From Flexivirga aerilata (GTDB lineage Bacteria > Actinomycetota > Actinomycetes > Actinomycetales > Dermatophilaceae): DNA of 64,000 nucleotides. The position numbers and the translations under genes were made by a program. The stretch lies in the NCBI RefSeq assembly GCF_013002715.1, contig NZ_JABENB010000002.1, forward strand, positions 124,001 to 188,000. Reading direction: 5' to 3'. Positions 39,244 through 49,591 of this stretch are shown piece by piece; position 1 is the first letter of the stretch, and each line of letters opens with the position of its first letter. The notes below the pieces were generated by a model. The model did not search any database. It was not told the origin of the DNA and saw only the letters and a list, made by a program, of their open reading frames with translations.

Positions 39244-40341
39244 GTGCGTCCGGTGATCAAGATTGCGGCCGTGGGGGCCGTGGCGGCAATGGCACTGGCA
39301 GGGTGCGGCAGCAAGCCCGCCCAGAACTCCGGCGGGTCGGCCGCGGGCGGCAGCCAGGGCAGCGCGTCGGGCAAGAAGCTCAGCGCCTGCATGGTGCTGG
39401 ACACCGGTGGCGTCGACGACAAGTCGTTCAACGAGAACTCCTGGGCCGGCATGCAGGCCGCCAGCAAGGCCAACCCGAACATCTCGGTGAAGTACGTGCC
39501 GTCCAACTCGGGCAGCGACTACACCCCCAACCTGACCAAATATGCGCAAGGCGGCTGCGACACCGTCGTCGGTGTCGGTGGCCTCATGGGCGATGCGATG
39601 AAGAAGGCCGCCCAGCAGTTCCCGAAGGTGCACTTCGCCGAGATCGACAACTCCGGCCAGGGCATGCCCAACATGTACGGCATCGAGTACAACACCGCGC
39701 AGGCCGGCTTCCTCGCCGGTTACCTCGCCGCGGGTATGACGAAGTCCGGCACCGTCGGCACCTGGGGCGGTCTGTCGATCCCGCCGGTGACGATCTACAT
39801 GGACGGCTTCTGGGAGGGCGTCCAGTACTACAACAAGCAGAAGTCCAAGAGCGTCAAGGTGCTCGGCTGGAACGAGACCAACCAGAAGGGCGGCACCTTC
39901 TCCGGCTCGTTCACCGACCAGAACAAGGGCAAGTCGATCACCCAGGCGATGGTCAGCCAGGGCGCCGACATCGTCTTCCCGGTCGCCGGCGCGTCCGGCC
40001 TCGGCGCCGGTGCGGCAGCTGCCGCCTCGGGCGGCAAGCTCAACCTGATCTGGGTCGACACCGACGGTTGCGAGAGCGCCGCCAACTACTGCCAGTACTT
40101 CATCTCCAGCGCCACCAAGAACCTCTCCGGTGGTGTCGAGACCTACCTCAAGGCGGCCGCCGACGGCAGCTTCCCGACCGGCAACTACGTCGGCACCCTG
40201 AAGGACGACGGTGTCGGCCTCGCGCCCTACCACAACTTCGACGGCAAGGTCTCGGCCGAGCTGAAGAAGGAGATCGAGCAGGTCAAGGCCGACATCACCT
40301 CGGGCAAGATCAAGGTCACTTCGCCGAGCCAGCCGAAGTGA
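39244..40341 (+). CDS. BMP-family ABC transporter substrate-binding lipoprotein
   Basis: A 365-residue lipoprotein, first gene of a nucleoside import operon. The signal ends ALAGC with lipidated Cys21, then a Gly/Ser linker. DTGGVDDKSFNENSWAG is the BMP/PnrA-type nucleoside-binding motif. GVGGLMGDAMKKAA, GYLAAGMTKSG and FPVAGASGLG are further family segments. The GTG start has a clean GAAGGAG site at six bases. It is followed by a strong terminator-like hairpin before the ATPase gene, so it is probably made in excess over the transporter. Substrate inferred as nucleosides from family and downstream salvage genes. Confidence 0.94.
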   Translation: MRPVIKIAAVGAVAAMALAGCGSKPAQNSGGSAAGGSQGSASGKKLSACMVLDTGGVDDKSFNENSWAGMQAASKANPNISVKYVPSNSGSDYTPNLTKYAQGGCDTVVGVGGLMGDAMKKAAQQFPKVHFAEIDNSGQGMPNMYGIEYNTAQAGFLAGYLAAGMTKSGTVGTWGGLSIPPVTIYMDGFWEGVQYYNKQKSKSVKVLGWNETNQKGGTFSGSFTDQNKGKSITQAMVSQGADIVFPVAGASGLGAGAAAAASGGKLNLIWVDTDGCESAANYCQYFISSATKNLSGGVETYLKAAADGSFPTGNYVGTLKDDGVGLAPYHNFDGKVSAELKKEIEQVKADITSGKIKVTSPSQPK

Positions 40342-40348
40342 TGTAGTG

Positions 40349-40399
40349 AGCAGGGTGGGCGCAGCGGTCGCTGCGCCCACCCTGCTGCCTGTTCTGTTT
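40349..40399 (+). terminator. Terminator or attenuator between the binding protein and ATPase genes
   Basis: A perfect 17-bp stem (40349-40365 / 40370-40386) with loop GGTC, followed by a T-rich tract (GCCTGTTCTGTTT). Position and strength fit partial termination, giving more binding protein than transporter. The ATPase gene then starts 50 bases later with its own ribosome site. Confidence 0.85.
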
Positions 40400-40448
40400 G
40401 ACTTGACGGCAGGCGTGTAGGACGAAACCGCCCCGAGGAGGACGACCG

Positions 40449-41965
<1,517 letters not shown>

Positions 41966-41969
<4 letters not shown>

Positions 41970-43273
41970 GCACCGGCGGCGACGGGCCGGACTTGAGCAA
42001 GCGCGAACCCAAGGCCGAGGAGACCGGCGAGCAGTCGGCGGTGCAGGGCGACACCGAGCTGAAGCGCGCGGAGAGCGGCGACGACCGCACCCGCGAGACG
42101 ATCACGCAGATCCTGCGCAGCGACCACCCCGCGGTGGTCACCGTGCTCGCGGTCATCTGCGCGATGATCGTCGGCGCGATCCTGATCATCGCCTCCGACG
42201 GCCCGACCCGCGACGCGATGAAGTACTTCACCGCCGCGCCGGCCGACACCTTCAACGCCGCCGGCTGGGCCGTCCGGGATGCCTACCTGGCGATCTTCCA
42301 GGGCGCGATCTACAACCCGAACGCCGGGCAGAAGCTGGCACCCATCTCCGAGACATTGGTCTACGCGACCCCGCTGATCCTCGCCGGTCTGTCGGTCACG
42401 CTCGCGTTCCGCGCCGGGTTGTTCAACATCGGCGCCCAGGGACAGATCCTGATGTCGGCGGCCCTCGCCGGCTACATCGGCTTCGCGTGGGACCTGCCCG
42501 CCGGCATCCACATCGTCGTGGCGATCGTCGGCGGCATCGTCGGTGGCGCGATCTGGGCCGCGCTCGCCGGCGTGCTCAAGGCGAAAACCGGTGCGCACGA
42601 GGTCATTACGACCATCATGCTCAACTACATCGCGGTGTTCTTCGTCAACTTCCTGCTCACCGAGACGTGGTTCCAGGCGCCGCCGTTCAGCCAGGCCGTC
42701 TCGCGCACGGTCGACGACAACGCGCAGTTCTGGCACCTGTTCGGCTCCGACCTGCGGGTGAACTTCTCCTTCGTCCTCGCCGTGCTCGCGACGGTGTTCG
42801 TCTGGTGGCTGCTGAAGTACGGCACGTTCGGCTTCCGGGTGCGCGCGGTCGGCGCCAACCAGGACGCCGCACGCACCGCCGGGATGAGTGTCTCCTCGAC
42901 ATACATCTGGGTGATGGTCGTGGTGGGCGCGCTCGCCGGACTCGCCGGTGTGTCGCAGATCCTCGGCAGCGCCAACAACTACCAGGTGACCGCGAGCGTC
43001 GACGGCGGCGTCGGGTTCACCGCGATCACCGTCGCGCTGCTCGGTCGCGGCACCGCGTGGGGCACGCTCTGGGCGGGTCTGCTCTTCGGCGCGCTGACCG
43101 CCGGCAGCGGGCAACTGCAGGCGTCGACGTCGACACCGCCCGACCTGGTGCAGGTGCTGCAGGCGCTCGTCGTCATCTTCATCGCCGCGCCCGGTCTGAT
43201 CCGGTTGATCTTCCGGTTGCGCCGTAGCTCCGCAGGCGGTTCCGCCGTGCTCGCGAAGGGATGGAACGGATGA
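41966..43273 (+). CDS. ABC transporter permease (BPD_transp_2), nucleoside uptake
   Basis: A 435-residue permease. A charged N-terminal tail of about 50 residues precedes nine to ten membrane helices. [20 protein letters not shown] and [18 protein letters not shown] are the signature segments of the BPD_transp_2 permeases of purine and general nucleoside importers. [18 protein letters not shown] is the cytoplasmic coupling loop. It forms a heterodimer with the next gene product. ATGA overlaps lie at both ends, so translation is chained. Confidence 0.94.
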
Positions 43274-44586
43274 GCCAGCACTCCGTCGAACAGGTCGAGG
43301 TCGCGCCGGGCGAGGTCGTCACCCAGCGCCTGGTCGAGGTGCCGATGTCACCGTCCCGCCGCATCGGCATCGGTGCCGCGATCGTCGTCGTCGGCCTCGT
43401 CACCGCCGTCCTGCTCGGCAAGTCGGCCGGCTCGTCGTCGACCAAGTTCGACCTCAACGGCTCCGGCGCGGGCATCACCGTGCCGACCTTCTCGGTGCCC
43501 GGCACGGGCCTGATCATCGCCTGCGGCATCGTGATCATCGCGCTGGGCGCGGTGCAGATCGTGCGCGGCTTCGGCAAGCGGGCGCTGCGCTTCGTCGGCA
43601 TCGCGGTCGCGCTGCTGTTCATCGTCGCGTTCCTCACCTGGGCCGGCACCGAGGGCAAGCAGTCGGTGCAGGTCGGCTCGCTGCTGCAGCAGACGCTCTT
43701 CCTCGCGACCCCGCTGATCCTCGGCTCGATGGCCGGCCTGATGTGCGAGAAGACCGGCGTCATCAACGTCGCGATCGAGGGGCAGATGCTCTTCGGCGCG
43801 TTCGCCGGTGCGCTCTTCGGCACCATCGCCAGCAACTGGTTCGGGCTGCTCGCGGCCGTCGTCATCGGCGGCCTGGCCGGTGCGCTGCTCGCGGTCTTCG
43901 CGATCAAGTTCACCGTCAACCAGGTGATCCTCGGCGTGGTCATCAACGCCTTCGCCCTCGGCCTCACCGGTTATCTCTATGACGCGGTCATGGCCAACGA
44001 CGCCACCAGCACCAACCAGCCGTCGGTCTTCAACCCGATCAAGATCCCGCTGCTCGGCGACATCCCGGTCATCGGCTCGCTGCTGTTCAACCAGACGATC
44101 ATCACCTACCTGATGTACGTCATCGTGATCGTCATCGACGTCATGCTGCTGCGGTCCCGGTGGGGCCTGCGCACCCGGGCGGTCGGTGAGCACCCGAAGG
44201 CCGCCGACACGGTCGGCATCAACGTGCTGCGGCTGCGCTACCGCAACGTCATCCTCGGCGGTTGCATCGCCGGCCTCGCCGGTGCCGCGCTCACGATCGG
44301 CTCGGTCGGGCAGTTCAACAAGAACATGACCTCCGGACAGGGCTTCATCGCGCTCGCGGCGCTCATCTTCGGCCGCTGGACACCGCGCGGCGCGCTCGGC
44401 GCGTCGATCTTCTTCGGCTTCGCCAGCGCCCTGCAGACCGCGCTGTCGCTGCTTGCGACCCCGGTCAAGATCGACTCCAACCTGCTGCAGATGCTGCCCT
44501 ACCTGGCCACCATCTTCGCCGTCGCCGGACTCGTCGGGCGGGTGCGCGCACCCGCCGCCGACGGCGAGCCCTACGTGAAGGGCTGA
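43270..44586 (+). CDS. ABC transporter permease (BPD_transp_2), second subunit
   Basis: A 438-residue permease paralogous to the preceding one. TLFLATPLILGSMAGLMCEK and NVAIEGQMLFGAFAGALFG are the family segments; LRTRAVGEHPKAADTVGI is the coupling loop. Three extra hydrophobic stretches lie in the N-terminal 130 residues before the core. ATG 43270 in the ATGA overlap is chosen over an ATG at 43261 that lies within the preceding gene. Cytidine deaminase follows within 20 bases, linking import to salvage. Confidence 0.94.
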   Translation: MSQHSVEQVEVAPGEVVTQRLVEVPMSPSRRIGIGAAIVVVGLVTAVLLGKSAGSSSTKFDLNGSGAGITVPTFSVPGTGLIIACGIVIIALGAVQIVRGFGKRALRFVGIAVALLFIVAFLTWAGTEGKQSVQVGSLLQQTLFLATPLILGSMAGLMCEKTGVINVAIEGQMLFGAFAGALFGTIASNWFGLLAAVVIGGLAGALLAVFAIKFTVNQVILGVVINAFALGLTGYLYDAVMANDATSTNQPSVFNPIKIPLLGDIPVIGSLLFNQTIITYLMYVIVIVIDVMLLRSRWGLRTRAVGEHPKAADTVGINVLRLRYRNVILGGCIAGLAGAALTIGSVGQFNKNMTSGQGFIALAALIFGRWTPRGALGASIFFGFASALQTALSLLATPVKIDSNLLQMLPYLATIFAVAGLVGRVRAPAADGEPYVKG

Positions 44587-44603
44587 GCGTGCCGGGAGAT
44601 CGG

Positions 44604-45002
44604 GTGATCGACTGGGACGCGCTGACCGACACGGCGATCGAGGCGATGCGGACGGCGTACGCGCCATACAGCCACTTCCCGGTGGGGGTGGCCGGGCTGG
44701 TCGACGACGGCCGGGTCGTCTCCGGCTGCAACGTCGAGAACGCGGCGTATGGCGTGACGCTCTGTGCCGAGTGCGGCATGGTCAGCGAGCTGGTGCGTTC
44801 CGGCGGTGGCCGGCTGGTCGCGGTGTCCTGCGTCAACGCGCAGGGCGAGGCGCTGATGCCGTGCGGCCGATGCCGCCAATTGCTCTGGGAACACGGCGGA
44901 CCCGAGTGTCAGCTGCGCACGCCGGAGGGCGTGTGGACAATGCAGCAGGTGCTGCCGCAGGCCTTCGGCACCGCCGACCTGGAGCACGTCGCCGGCGACT
45001 GA
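44604..45002 (+). CDS. cdd: Cytidine deaminase
   Basis: Converts (deoxy)cytidine to (deoxy)uridine in salvage. The 132 residues match the homotetrameric class. CNVENAAYG (42-50) is the substrate loop. Zinc and catalysis use Cys54, Glu56 (CAE), Cys87 and Cys90 in PCGRCRQ. GTG 44604 is chosen because GGGAG lies seven to eight bases before it and the product starts as family members do; GTG 44589 is the alternative. Last gene of the transporter operon. The convergent lipoprotein gene ends six bases beyond. Confidence 0.95.
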   Translation: MIDWDALTDTAIEAMRTAYAPYSHFPVGVAGLVDDGRVVSGCNVENAAYGVTLCAECGMVSELVRSGGGRLVAVSCVNAQGEALMPCGRCRQLLWEHGGPECQLRTPEGVWTMQQVLPQAFGTADLEHVAGD

Positions 45003-45008
45003 CCGGCC

Positions 45009-45449
45009 TCAGCTCACGCTGGGCACGGCGCTGCCCGCGCCCCTCGCCAGGCACGTCGTGGTGGTCGAGGCGAGCGTGGCCGCGTCGAGCGGGTTGAGCT
45101 TGTCGATCTGCCCGGACTGCAGCGCTCGCAGCGTCGTGTCGGAGAACTTGTCGTAGCCGTCGTCGACGACGCAGTCGGCGACGTTGCTCATCAACGCCCG
45201 CGGGACACCCTTGCCGACGAAGTAGTCGTTGAGCCCGGTCTTCACCTGCTCCTTGGTGGGCTTGCCGGAGGCGGCCTCACCGGACCCCGTGCCCGGCGCG
45301 GCGGAGGGCTGCGACGACGGAGCGGCAGCACTCGAGGAGACCGGCGCCTTGTCCGCCGACGACGATCCGAAGCTGCAGCCGGTCAGGCCGACGGGCAGCA
45401 CGAGCAGCACCGCGGCTGCGCCGAGCGAGGCGGGGGTGATCGAGCGCAT
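45009..45449 (-). CDS. Small lipoprotein, paralogue of the one at 45560
   Basis: A 146-residue putative lipoprotein: hydrophobic signal ending LTGC (Cys25), then a Ser/Ala/Pro-rich linker of about 45 residues, then a domain of about 65 residues. The domain contains ADCVVDDGYDKFSDTTLRAL and a second Cys near the end (TTTTCLARG). It aligns with the neighbour's ADCIFDKSYDKVSAKTLNAI, so the two are paralogues. The pair of Cys may form a disulfide. I do not recognise the family. It sits on the opposite strand between cdd and deoA. Confidence 0.7.
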   Translation of the reverse strand: MRSITPASLGAAAVLLVLPVGLTGCSFGSSSADKAPVSSSAAAPSSQPSAAPGTGSGEAASGKPTKEQVKTGLNDYFVGKGVPRALMSNVADCVVDDGYDKFSDTTLRALQSGQIDKLNPLDAATLASTTTTCLARGAGSAVPSVS

Positions 45450-45496
45450 GGGTGTTCTCACTTTCGCGGGACGTTCGTGACCGGCCGTTGGACGCA

Positions 45497-45539
45497 GCGG
45501 AGCCGGTGCCGGTTGCATCGCAGCCGGCACCGGCTCCGC
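45497..45539. terminator. Strong hairpin between the two lipoprotein genes
   Basis: A perfect 16-bp stem (45497-45512 / 45524-45539) with an 11-base loop, 20 bases beyond the stop of the 45560 gene. No T-run follows on either strand. It may end or attenuate transcription of the upstream lipoprotein gene. Confidence 0.65.
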
Positions 45540-45559
45540 CGGCGATGTCGGGACGGTCG

Positions 45560-45907
45560 TCAGCGGGCCGTCACCGTGGACTTGCAGCTGTCGGTGGCGT
45601 CGGTCAGCGTCTTCTCGTCCTTGGAGTCGATCTTCTCCGAGGTGTTGCCGCTCTTGATCGCGTTGAGCGTCTTGGCGCTGACCTTGTCGTAGCTCTTGTC
45701 GAAGATGCAGTCGGCGAGCTTGTTGAAGGTGGCGTCTGGCACCGAGGACGCCATGCTGCCGCCCTCCTTCTTGATCGCCTTGACGTAACCGGCCTTCACC
45801 TCGTCCTTGCTCGGCTTGCTGCCCCCGCCACTGCCGCCGCAGGCGCTGAGCGCGATCGGCATGCTGACCAGCATGGCGGCGGCCGCGGTGCGCGTGAAGA
45901 TCTTCAT
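45560..45907 (-). CDS. Small lipoprotein with a two-Cys domain
   Basis: A 115-residue putative lipoprotein. The signal ends LSAC (Cys23) and is followed by a Gly/Ser linker and a Lys-rich domain with two Cys (LADCIFDKSYDKVS and a Cys near the end, TDSCKS). It is paralogous to the gene at 45009 but has a shorter linker. The ATG has a very strong AGGAGGGGAA-type ribosome site, suggesting high expression. Family not recognised. It is divergent from deoA, so it could be linked in regulation to nucleoside use, but that is inference from position. Confidence 0.72.
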   Translation of the reverse strand: MKIFTRTAAAAMLVSMPIALSACGGSGGGSKPSKDEVKAGYVKAIKKEGGSMASSVPDATFNKLADCIFDKSYDKVSAKTLNAIKSGNTSEKIDSKDEKTLTDATDSCKSTVTAR

Positions 45908-46012
45908 GATGTTCCCCTCCTGGATGACGGTGCGTGGTGTGGATGTCGAGGCATCGATGGGACTGACGCACCGGCGTGACGACCGGTTCCCCTGCCCTGG
46001 CAAGATCCTTGC

Positions 46013-47296
46013 ATGAGTGAGAAGTTCGACGCCGTCGACGTCATCCGCGCCAAGCGCGACAAGCAGCCGCTCGCCCCGGAGCAGATCGACTGGGTCATCG
46101 ACGCCTACACCCGCGGCGTGGTCGCCGAGGAGCAGATGTCGGCCCTCGCGATGGCGATCCTGCTCAACGGGATGAGCCGGGACGAGATCTCCCGGTGGAC
46201 CGCCGCGATGATCGCCTCCGGCGAGCGCATGGACTTCGGCTCGCTGTCCAGGCCGACCGCCGACAAGCATTCGACCGGCGGTGTCGGCGACAAGATCACC
46301 CTGCCGCTCGCGCCGCTCGTCGCCGTGTATGGCGTTGCGGTGCCTCAACTCTCGGGTCGCGGGCTGGGGCACACCGGCGGCACGCTGGACAAACTCGAGT
46401 CGGTCCCCGGCTGGCAGGCGAGCCTCTCCAACGAGGCGATGATGCGGCAGCTGGATGACGTCGGGGCGGTGATCTGTGCGGCCGGCTCCGGGCTGGCGCC
46501 GGCCGACAAGAAGCTCTACGCGCTGCGCGACGTCACCGGCACCGTCGAGGCGATCCCGCTGATCGCCAGCTCGATCATGAGCAAGAAGATCGCCGAGGGC
46601 ACCGGCTCGCTGGTGCTCGACGTCAAGGTCGGCAGCGGCGCCTTCATGAAGTCCACCGCCGACGCGCGCGAACTCGCCCGCACGATGGTCGACCTCGGCA
46701 CCGACGCCGGCGTGACCACGGTCGCGCTGCTCACCGACATGTCCACGCCCCTCGGTCTCACCGCGGGCAACGCGCTCGAGGTGCAGGAGTCGATCGACGT
46801 GCTCGCCGGGGGCGGTCCCGCCGACGTCGTCGAGCTGACCGTGACCCTCGCTCGCGAAATGCTCGCAGCCGCAGGCAAATCCGATGTCGACCCGGCAGAG
46901 GCTCTCCGCGACGGCCGCGCGATGGACGTATGGCGCAGGATGATCGCCGCGCAGGGCGGTGACGTCGATGCTCCGCTTCCGGTCGCCACCGAGCACGAGG
47001 TCATCACCGCCGACGAGAGCGGCGTGTTGCAGCGGCTCGACGCGCTCGCCGTCGGGGTCGCCGCGTGGCGGCTGGGGGCGGGCCGCGCCCGCAAGGAAGA
47101 CCCGGTGCAGGCCGGGGCCGGCGTCGTCATACATGCCAAACCGGGGGAGCGAGTGACCGCGGGTCAGCCGCTGCTCACCCTGCACACCGACACGCCCGAG
47201 CGTTTCGCCCGGGCGGAGGAGGCGCTGCAAGGATCCTGGACGATCGGTGAATCCGTCGCAGACACAACGCCGTTGGTCATCGACCGGATAGCCTGA
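46013..47296 (+). CDS. deoA: Thymidine phosphorylase
   Basis: Phosphorolysis of thymidine or deoxyuridine to base plus deoxyribose-1-phosphate. The 427 residues are of normal length. DKHSTGGVGDK is the phosphate/nucleoside loop, and SGRGLGHTGGTLDKLES the family signature; the C-terminal alpha/beta domain includes VHAKPGERVTAGQPLL-like biotinyl fold segments (VIHAKPGERVT). An AAGATC element just before the ATG may be a -10 of a leaderless start. First of three closely packed salvage genes (deoA, cupin, add). Its product enters the phosphomutase-DeoC route encoded at 59-62 kb. Confidence 0.96.
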   Translation: MSEKFDAVDVIRAKRDKQPLAPEQIDWVIDAYTRGVVAEEQMSALAMAILLNGMSRDEISRWTAAMIASGERMDFGSLSRPTADKHSTGGVGDKITLPLAPLVAVYGVAVPQLSGRGLGHTGGTLDKLESVPGWQASLSNEAMMRQLDDVGAVICAAGSGLAPADKKLYALRDVTGTVEAIPLIASSIMSKKIAEGTGSLVLDVKVGSGAFMKSTADARELARTMVDLGTDAGVTTVALLTDMSTPLGLTAGNALEVQESIDVLAGGGPADVVELTVTLAREMLAAAGKSDVDPAEALRDGRAMDVWRRMIAAQGGDVDAPLPVATEHEVITADESGVLQRLDALAVGVAAWRLGAGRARKEDPVQAGAGVVIHAKPGERVTAGQPLLTLHTDTPERFARAEEALQGSWTIGESVADTTPLVIDRIA

Positions 47297-47300
47297 AGCA

Positions 47301-47657
47301 ATGGTTGACCTCTATCCCGAGCCGGTGCGCATCCCGGTCCCCGGCGGCAAGATCATCGACGAGCACATCGGCCTGGCGAGCACCGGTGAGCAGCGCGTGA
47401 GTGTGGCGCACATGGTGGCGCCGGCGGGCTGGGACGAGCCGTTCCAGACCCCTGAGTTCGATGAGTTCACCGTCGTATTGCGCGGTCAGGTGATCGTCGA
47501 GCACGGCGACGGCGAACGCACCACGGTCGATGCGGGACAGAGCGTCAGGACGACGGCCGGCGAGCGCATCCGCTACTCGTGCGGACCGGCCGGCGCCGAC
47601 TACCTGGCCGTGTGCCTGCCGGCGTTCAACCCCGAGACGGCGCACCGCGATGAGTGA
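47301..47657 (+). CDS. Cupin-domain protein
   Basis: A 118-residue single cupin. The first motif is degenerate around [19 protein letters not shown], where one or two of the usual metal His are replaced by Gln/Glu/Asp. The second motif, around [13 protein letters not shown], also lacks a clear His. It may therefore be a ligand-binding rather than metal-enzymatic cupin. It starts five bases after deoA and overlaps add by eight bases, so it is expressed with salvage enzymes; a role in sensing or binding a sugar or nucleoside intermediate is inference. Confidence 0.8.
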   Translation: MVDLYPEPVRIPVPGGKIIDEHIGLASTGEQRVSVAHMVAPAGWDEPFQTPEFDEFTVVLRGQVIVEHGDGERTTVDAGQSVRTTAGERIRYSCGPAGADYLAVCLPAFNPETAHRDE

Positions 47658-48720
47658 GCAGGCCGTGATCCGCCCCGAGATCAAGGCGTTGCCGAAGGTG
47701 CTGCTGCACGATCACCTCGACGGGGGTCTGCGCCCGGCGACGATCGTCGAGCTGGCCGAACAGAACGGTTACGTGGGCCTGCCGACGACCGACCCCGAGG
47801 CGCTCGGCAGGTGGTTCCGCGAGGCCGCCGACTCCGGGTCGCTCGAGCGCTACCTGGAGACGTTCGACCACTCGGTCGCGGTCATGCAGACGGCGGACGC
47901 GCTGCGCAGGGTCGCCTCGGAGGCCGCCCAGGACCTGGCGGAGGACGGCGTCGTCTACGCCGAGATCCGCTATGCGCCCGAGCAGCATCTCGAGGGTGGG
48001 CTCACGCTCGAGCAGGTCGTCGAGGCGGTCAACGAGGGCTTCCGCGAGGGCGAAAGCGCCTCGGGCAACCGCATCGTCGTGCGCGCGCTGCTCACCGCGA
48101 TGCGGCACGCGGCCAAGTCCACCGAGATCGCGCAGCTGGTGGTCCGCTACCGCGACCAGGGCGTCGCCGGCTTCGACATCGCCGGCGCGGAGGCGGGCTT
48201 CCCGCCCACGCGGCACCTCGACGCGTTCGAATACCTGCGCCGCGAGAATGCTCACTTCACCATCCACGCCGGTGAGGCGTTCGGCCTGCCGAGCATCTGG
48301 GAGGCGATCCAGTGGTGCGGCACCGAGCGACTCGGGCACGGCGTGCGCATCATGGACGACATCTCCACCGATGACGCGGGCGCCGACAAGCTGGGGCTGC
48401 TCGCGGCATACGTGCGCGACCGGCGCATCCCGCTCGAGATGTGCCCGTCGTCCAATCTGCAGACCGGAGCGGCGGATTCGATTGCGGCACACCCGATCAC
48501 GCATCTGAAGGACCTGCGCTACCGGGTGACCATCAACACCGACAACCGGCTGATGAGCGGCACGTCGATGTCGCAGGAGATGCAACTGCTGGTCGACGAG
48601 GCCGGCTGGACCGTCGACGACCTGCGCTGGGCGACCATCAACGCGATGAAGTCGGCGTTCCTGCCCTTCGACGAGCGGCTGGCGATCATCGACGACGTGA
48701 TCAAGCCGGGTTACGACTGA
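47650..48720 (+). CDS. add: Adenosine deaminase
   Basis: Converts adenosine and deoxyadenosine to inosine forms. The 356 residues match the family. [10 protein letters not shown] (20-29) gives the first zinc His pair (His20, His22). HAGEAFG holds the third zinc His and catalytic Glu, GHGVRI a catalytic His, and INTDNRLMS the Asp pair. ATG 47650 lies inside the end of the cupin gene. The product can be split by the purine nucleoside phosphorylase at 62496. The convergent RDD gene ends 12 bases beyond. Confidence 0.96.
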   Translation: MSEQAVIRPEIKALPKVLLHDHLDGGLRPATIVELAEQNGYVGLPTTDPEALGRWFREAADSGSLERYLETFDHSVAVMQTADALRRVASEAAQDLAEDGVVYAEIRYAPEQHLEGGLTLEQVVEAVNEGFREGESASGNRIVVRALLTAMRHAAKSTEIAQLVVRYRDQGVAGFDIAGAEAGFPPTRHLDAFEYLRRENAHFTIHAGEAFGLPSIWEAIQWCGTERLGHGVRIMDDISTDDAGADKLGLLAAYVRDRRIPLEMCPSSNLQTGAADSIAAHPITHLKDLRYRVTINTDNRLMSGTSMSQEMQLLVDEAGWTVDDLRWATINAMKSAFLPFDERLAIIDDVIKPGYD

Positions 48721-48732
48721 CCGACCACGCGC

Positions 48733-49569
48733 TCAGAGCGCGTCGGGTGGCAGCAGCCGCGCGCGAATCCCGTTGTCCCGCCGCAGTTTCACGCCGTCGC
48801 GGGCGCTGCGCTCGGCCAGCACCGCGGAGAGGAAGTCCTCGGGGTTGGTGTGCGGCGGCGGTGGCGGCGACACCAGCGGCTGCACCTGGCCCAGCAGACT
48901 GTCGGTGAGGGTGGCCCGGGCGGCGGGGGAGAGGGTCCAGCGCCGGATCAGGAACTGCCGCACCGCGAGCGCGACCCCGTCGGGCAGCGGCGCGATGTCG
49001 GCACTCTGCGCCCACGCCCGCAGGTATGGCGGGGGCTGCGGCGGCGGCACGAGCTTCATGCCGGTCTGCTCGCGCACGACATACGTGCCGGCGGCCAGGT
49101 CGCCGAGGCGTTTGCTGCGGGCATTGCTCGCGGCGGCGACGAGCGCGGGGATGCCTTGCAGGGTCCAGATTTCGACGACCGCGAGCAGGCCGCGCACGAA
49201 GGCGTGCCGGAAGACGATCGGTCCGCCGTCGTCGCGCACGACCCGCAGTTTCATGATCAGCTTGCCGAGCGACCGGCCTCGGGTCAGTGTCTCGACCGTC
49301 ACCGGGATCACCAGCAGGCAGAGCACCATCGAGAGCAGCACCAGGGTGCTGAACGTCGCGTCGCTGGCGCCGCCGGAGGCCAGGCTCAGCAGCAGGATCA
49401 GGCCCACGAAGAGCAGGACGTAGACGGCCCAGTCGATCACCGCGCCGACCACCCGGGTCGGAAGGGGCGCCGACGGCACGTCGATCAGCACGGCCTCGCC
49501 GGTGATCATCAGGTCCTTCTCGGCGCCGCGCAGCCGCCGGGGCGGTTGCTGCGTGCTCGGCGCGGACAT
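48733..49569 (-). CDS. RDD-family membrane protein
   Basis: A 278-residue protein. The RDD domain spans about 30-165: PTRVVGAVIDWAVYVLLFVG with the first Arg and Asp, a second helix LLSMVLCLLVIPVTVE, the GRSLGKLIMKLRVV loop, and a third helix. A C-terminal soluble part of about 100 residues includes a poly-Pro stretch. RDD proteins next to SpoIIM/DUF58/MoxR genes are a recurrent actinobacterial group; function is unknown. It shares a 22-base divergent gap with the SpoIIM-like gene, with a possible -10 (TATATG, 49583 to 49578) eight bases before its ATG. Confidence 0.88.
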   Translation of the reverse strand: MSAPSTQQPPRRLRGAEKDLMITGEAVLIDVPSAPLPTRVVGAVIDWAVYVLLFVGLILLLSLASGGASDATFSTLVLLSMVLCLLVIPVTVETLTRGRSLGKLIMKLRVVRDDGGPIVFRHAFVRGLLAVVEIWTLQGIPALVAAASNARSKRLGDLAAGTYVVREQTGMKLVPPPQPPPYLRAWAQSADIAPLPDGVALAVRQFLIRRWTLSPAARATLTDSLLGQVQPLVSPPPPPHTNPEDFLSAVLAERSARDGVKLRRDNGIRARLLPPDAL

Positions 49570-49579
49570 GTCAGCACCA

Positions 49580-49585
49580 TATATT
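49580..49585 (+). promoter_or_regulatory. Shared AT-rich -10 region of a 22-base divergent gap
   Basis: TATATT ends six bases before the SpoIIM-like GTG. Read on the minus strand, the overlapping TATATG (49583 to 49578) ends eight bases before the RDD ATG. Both genes could be transcribed leaderless from one AT-rich island. Confidence 0.55.
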
Positions 49586-49591
49586 GAGCCC

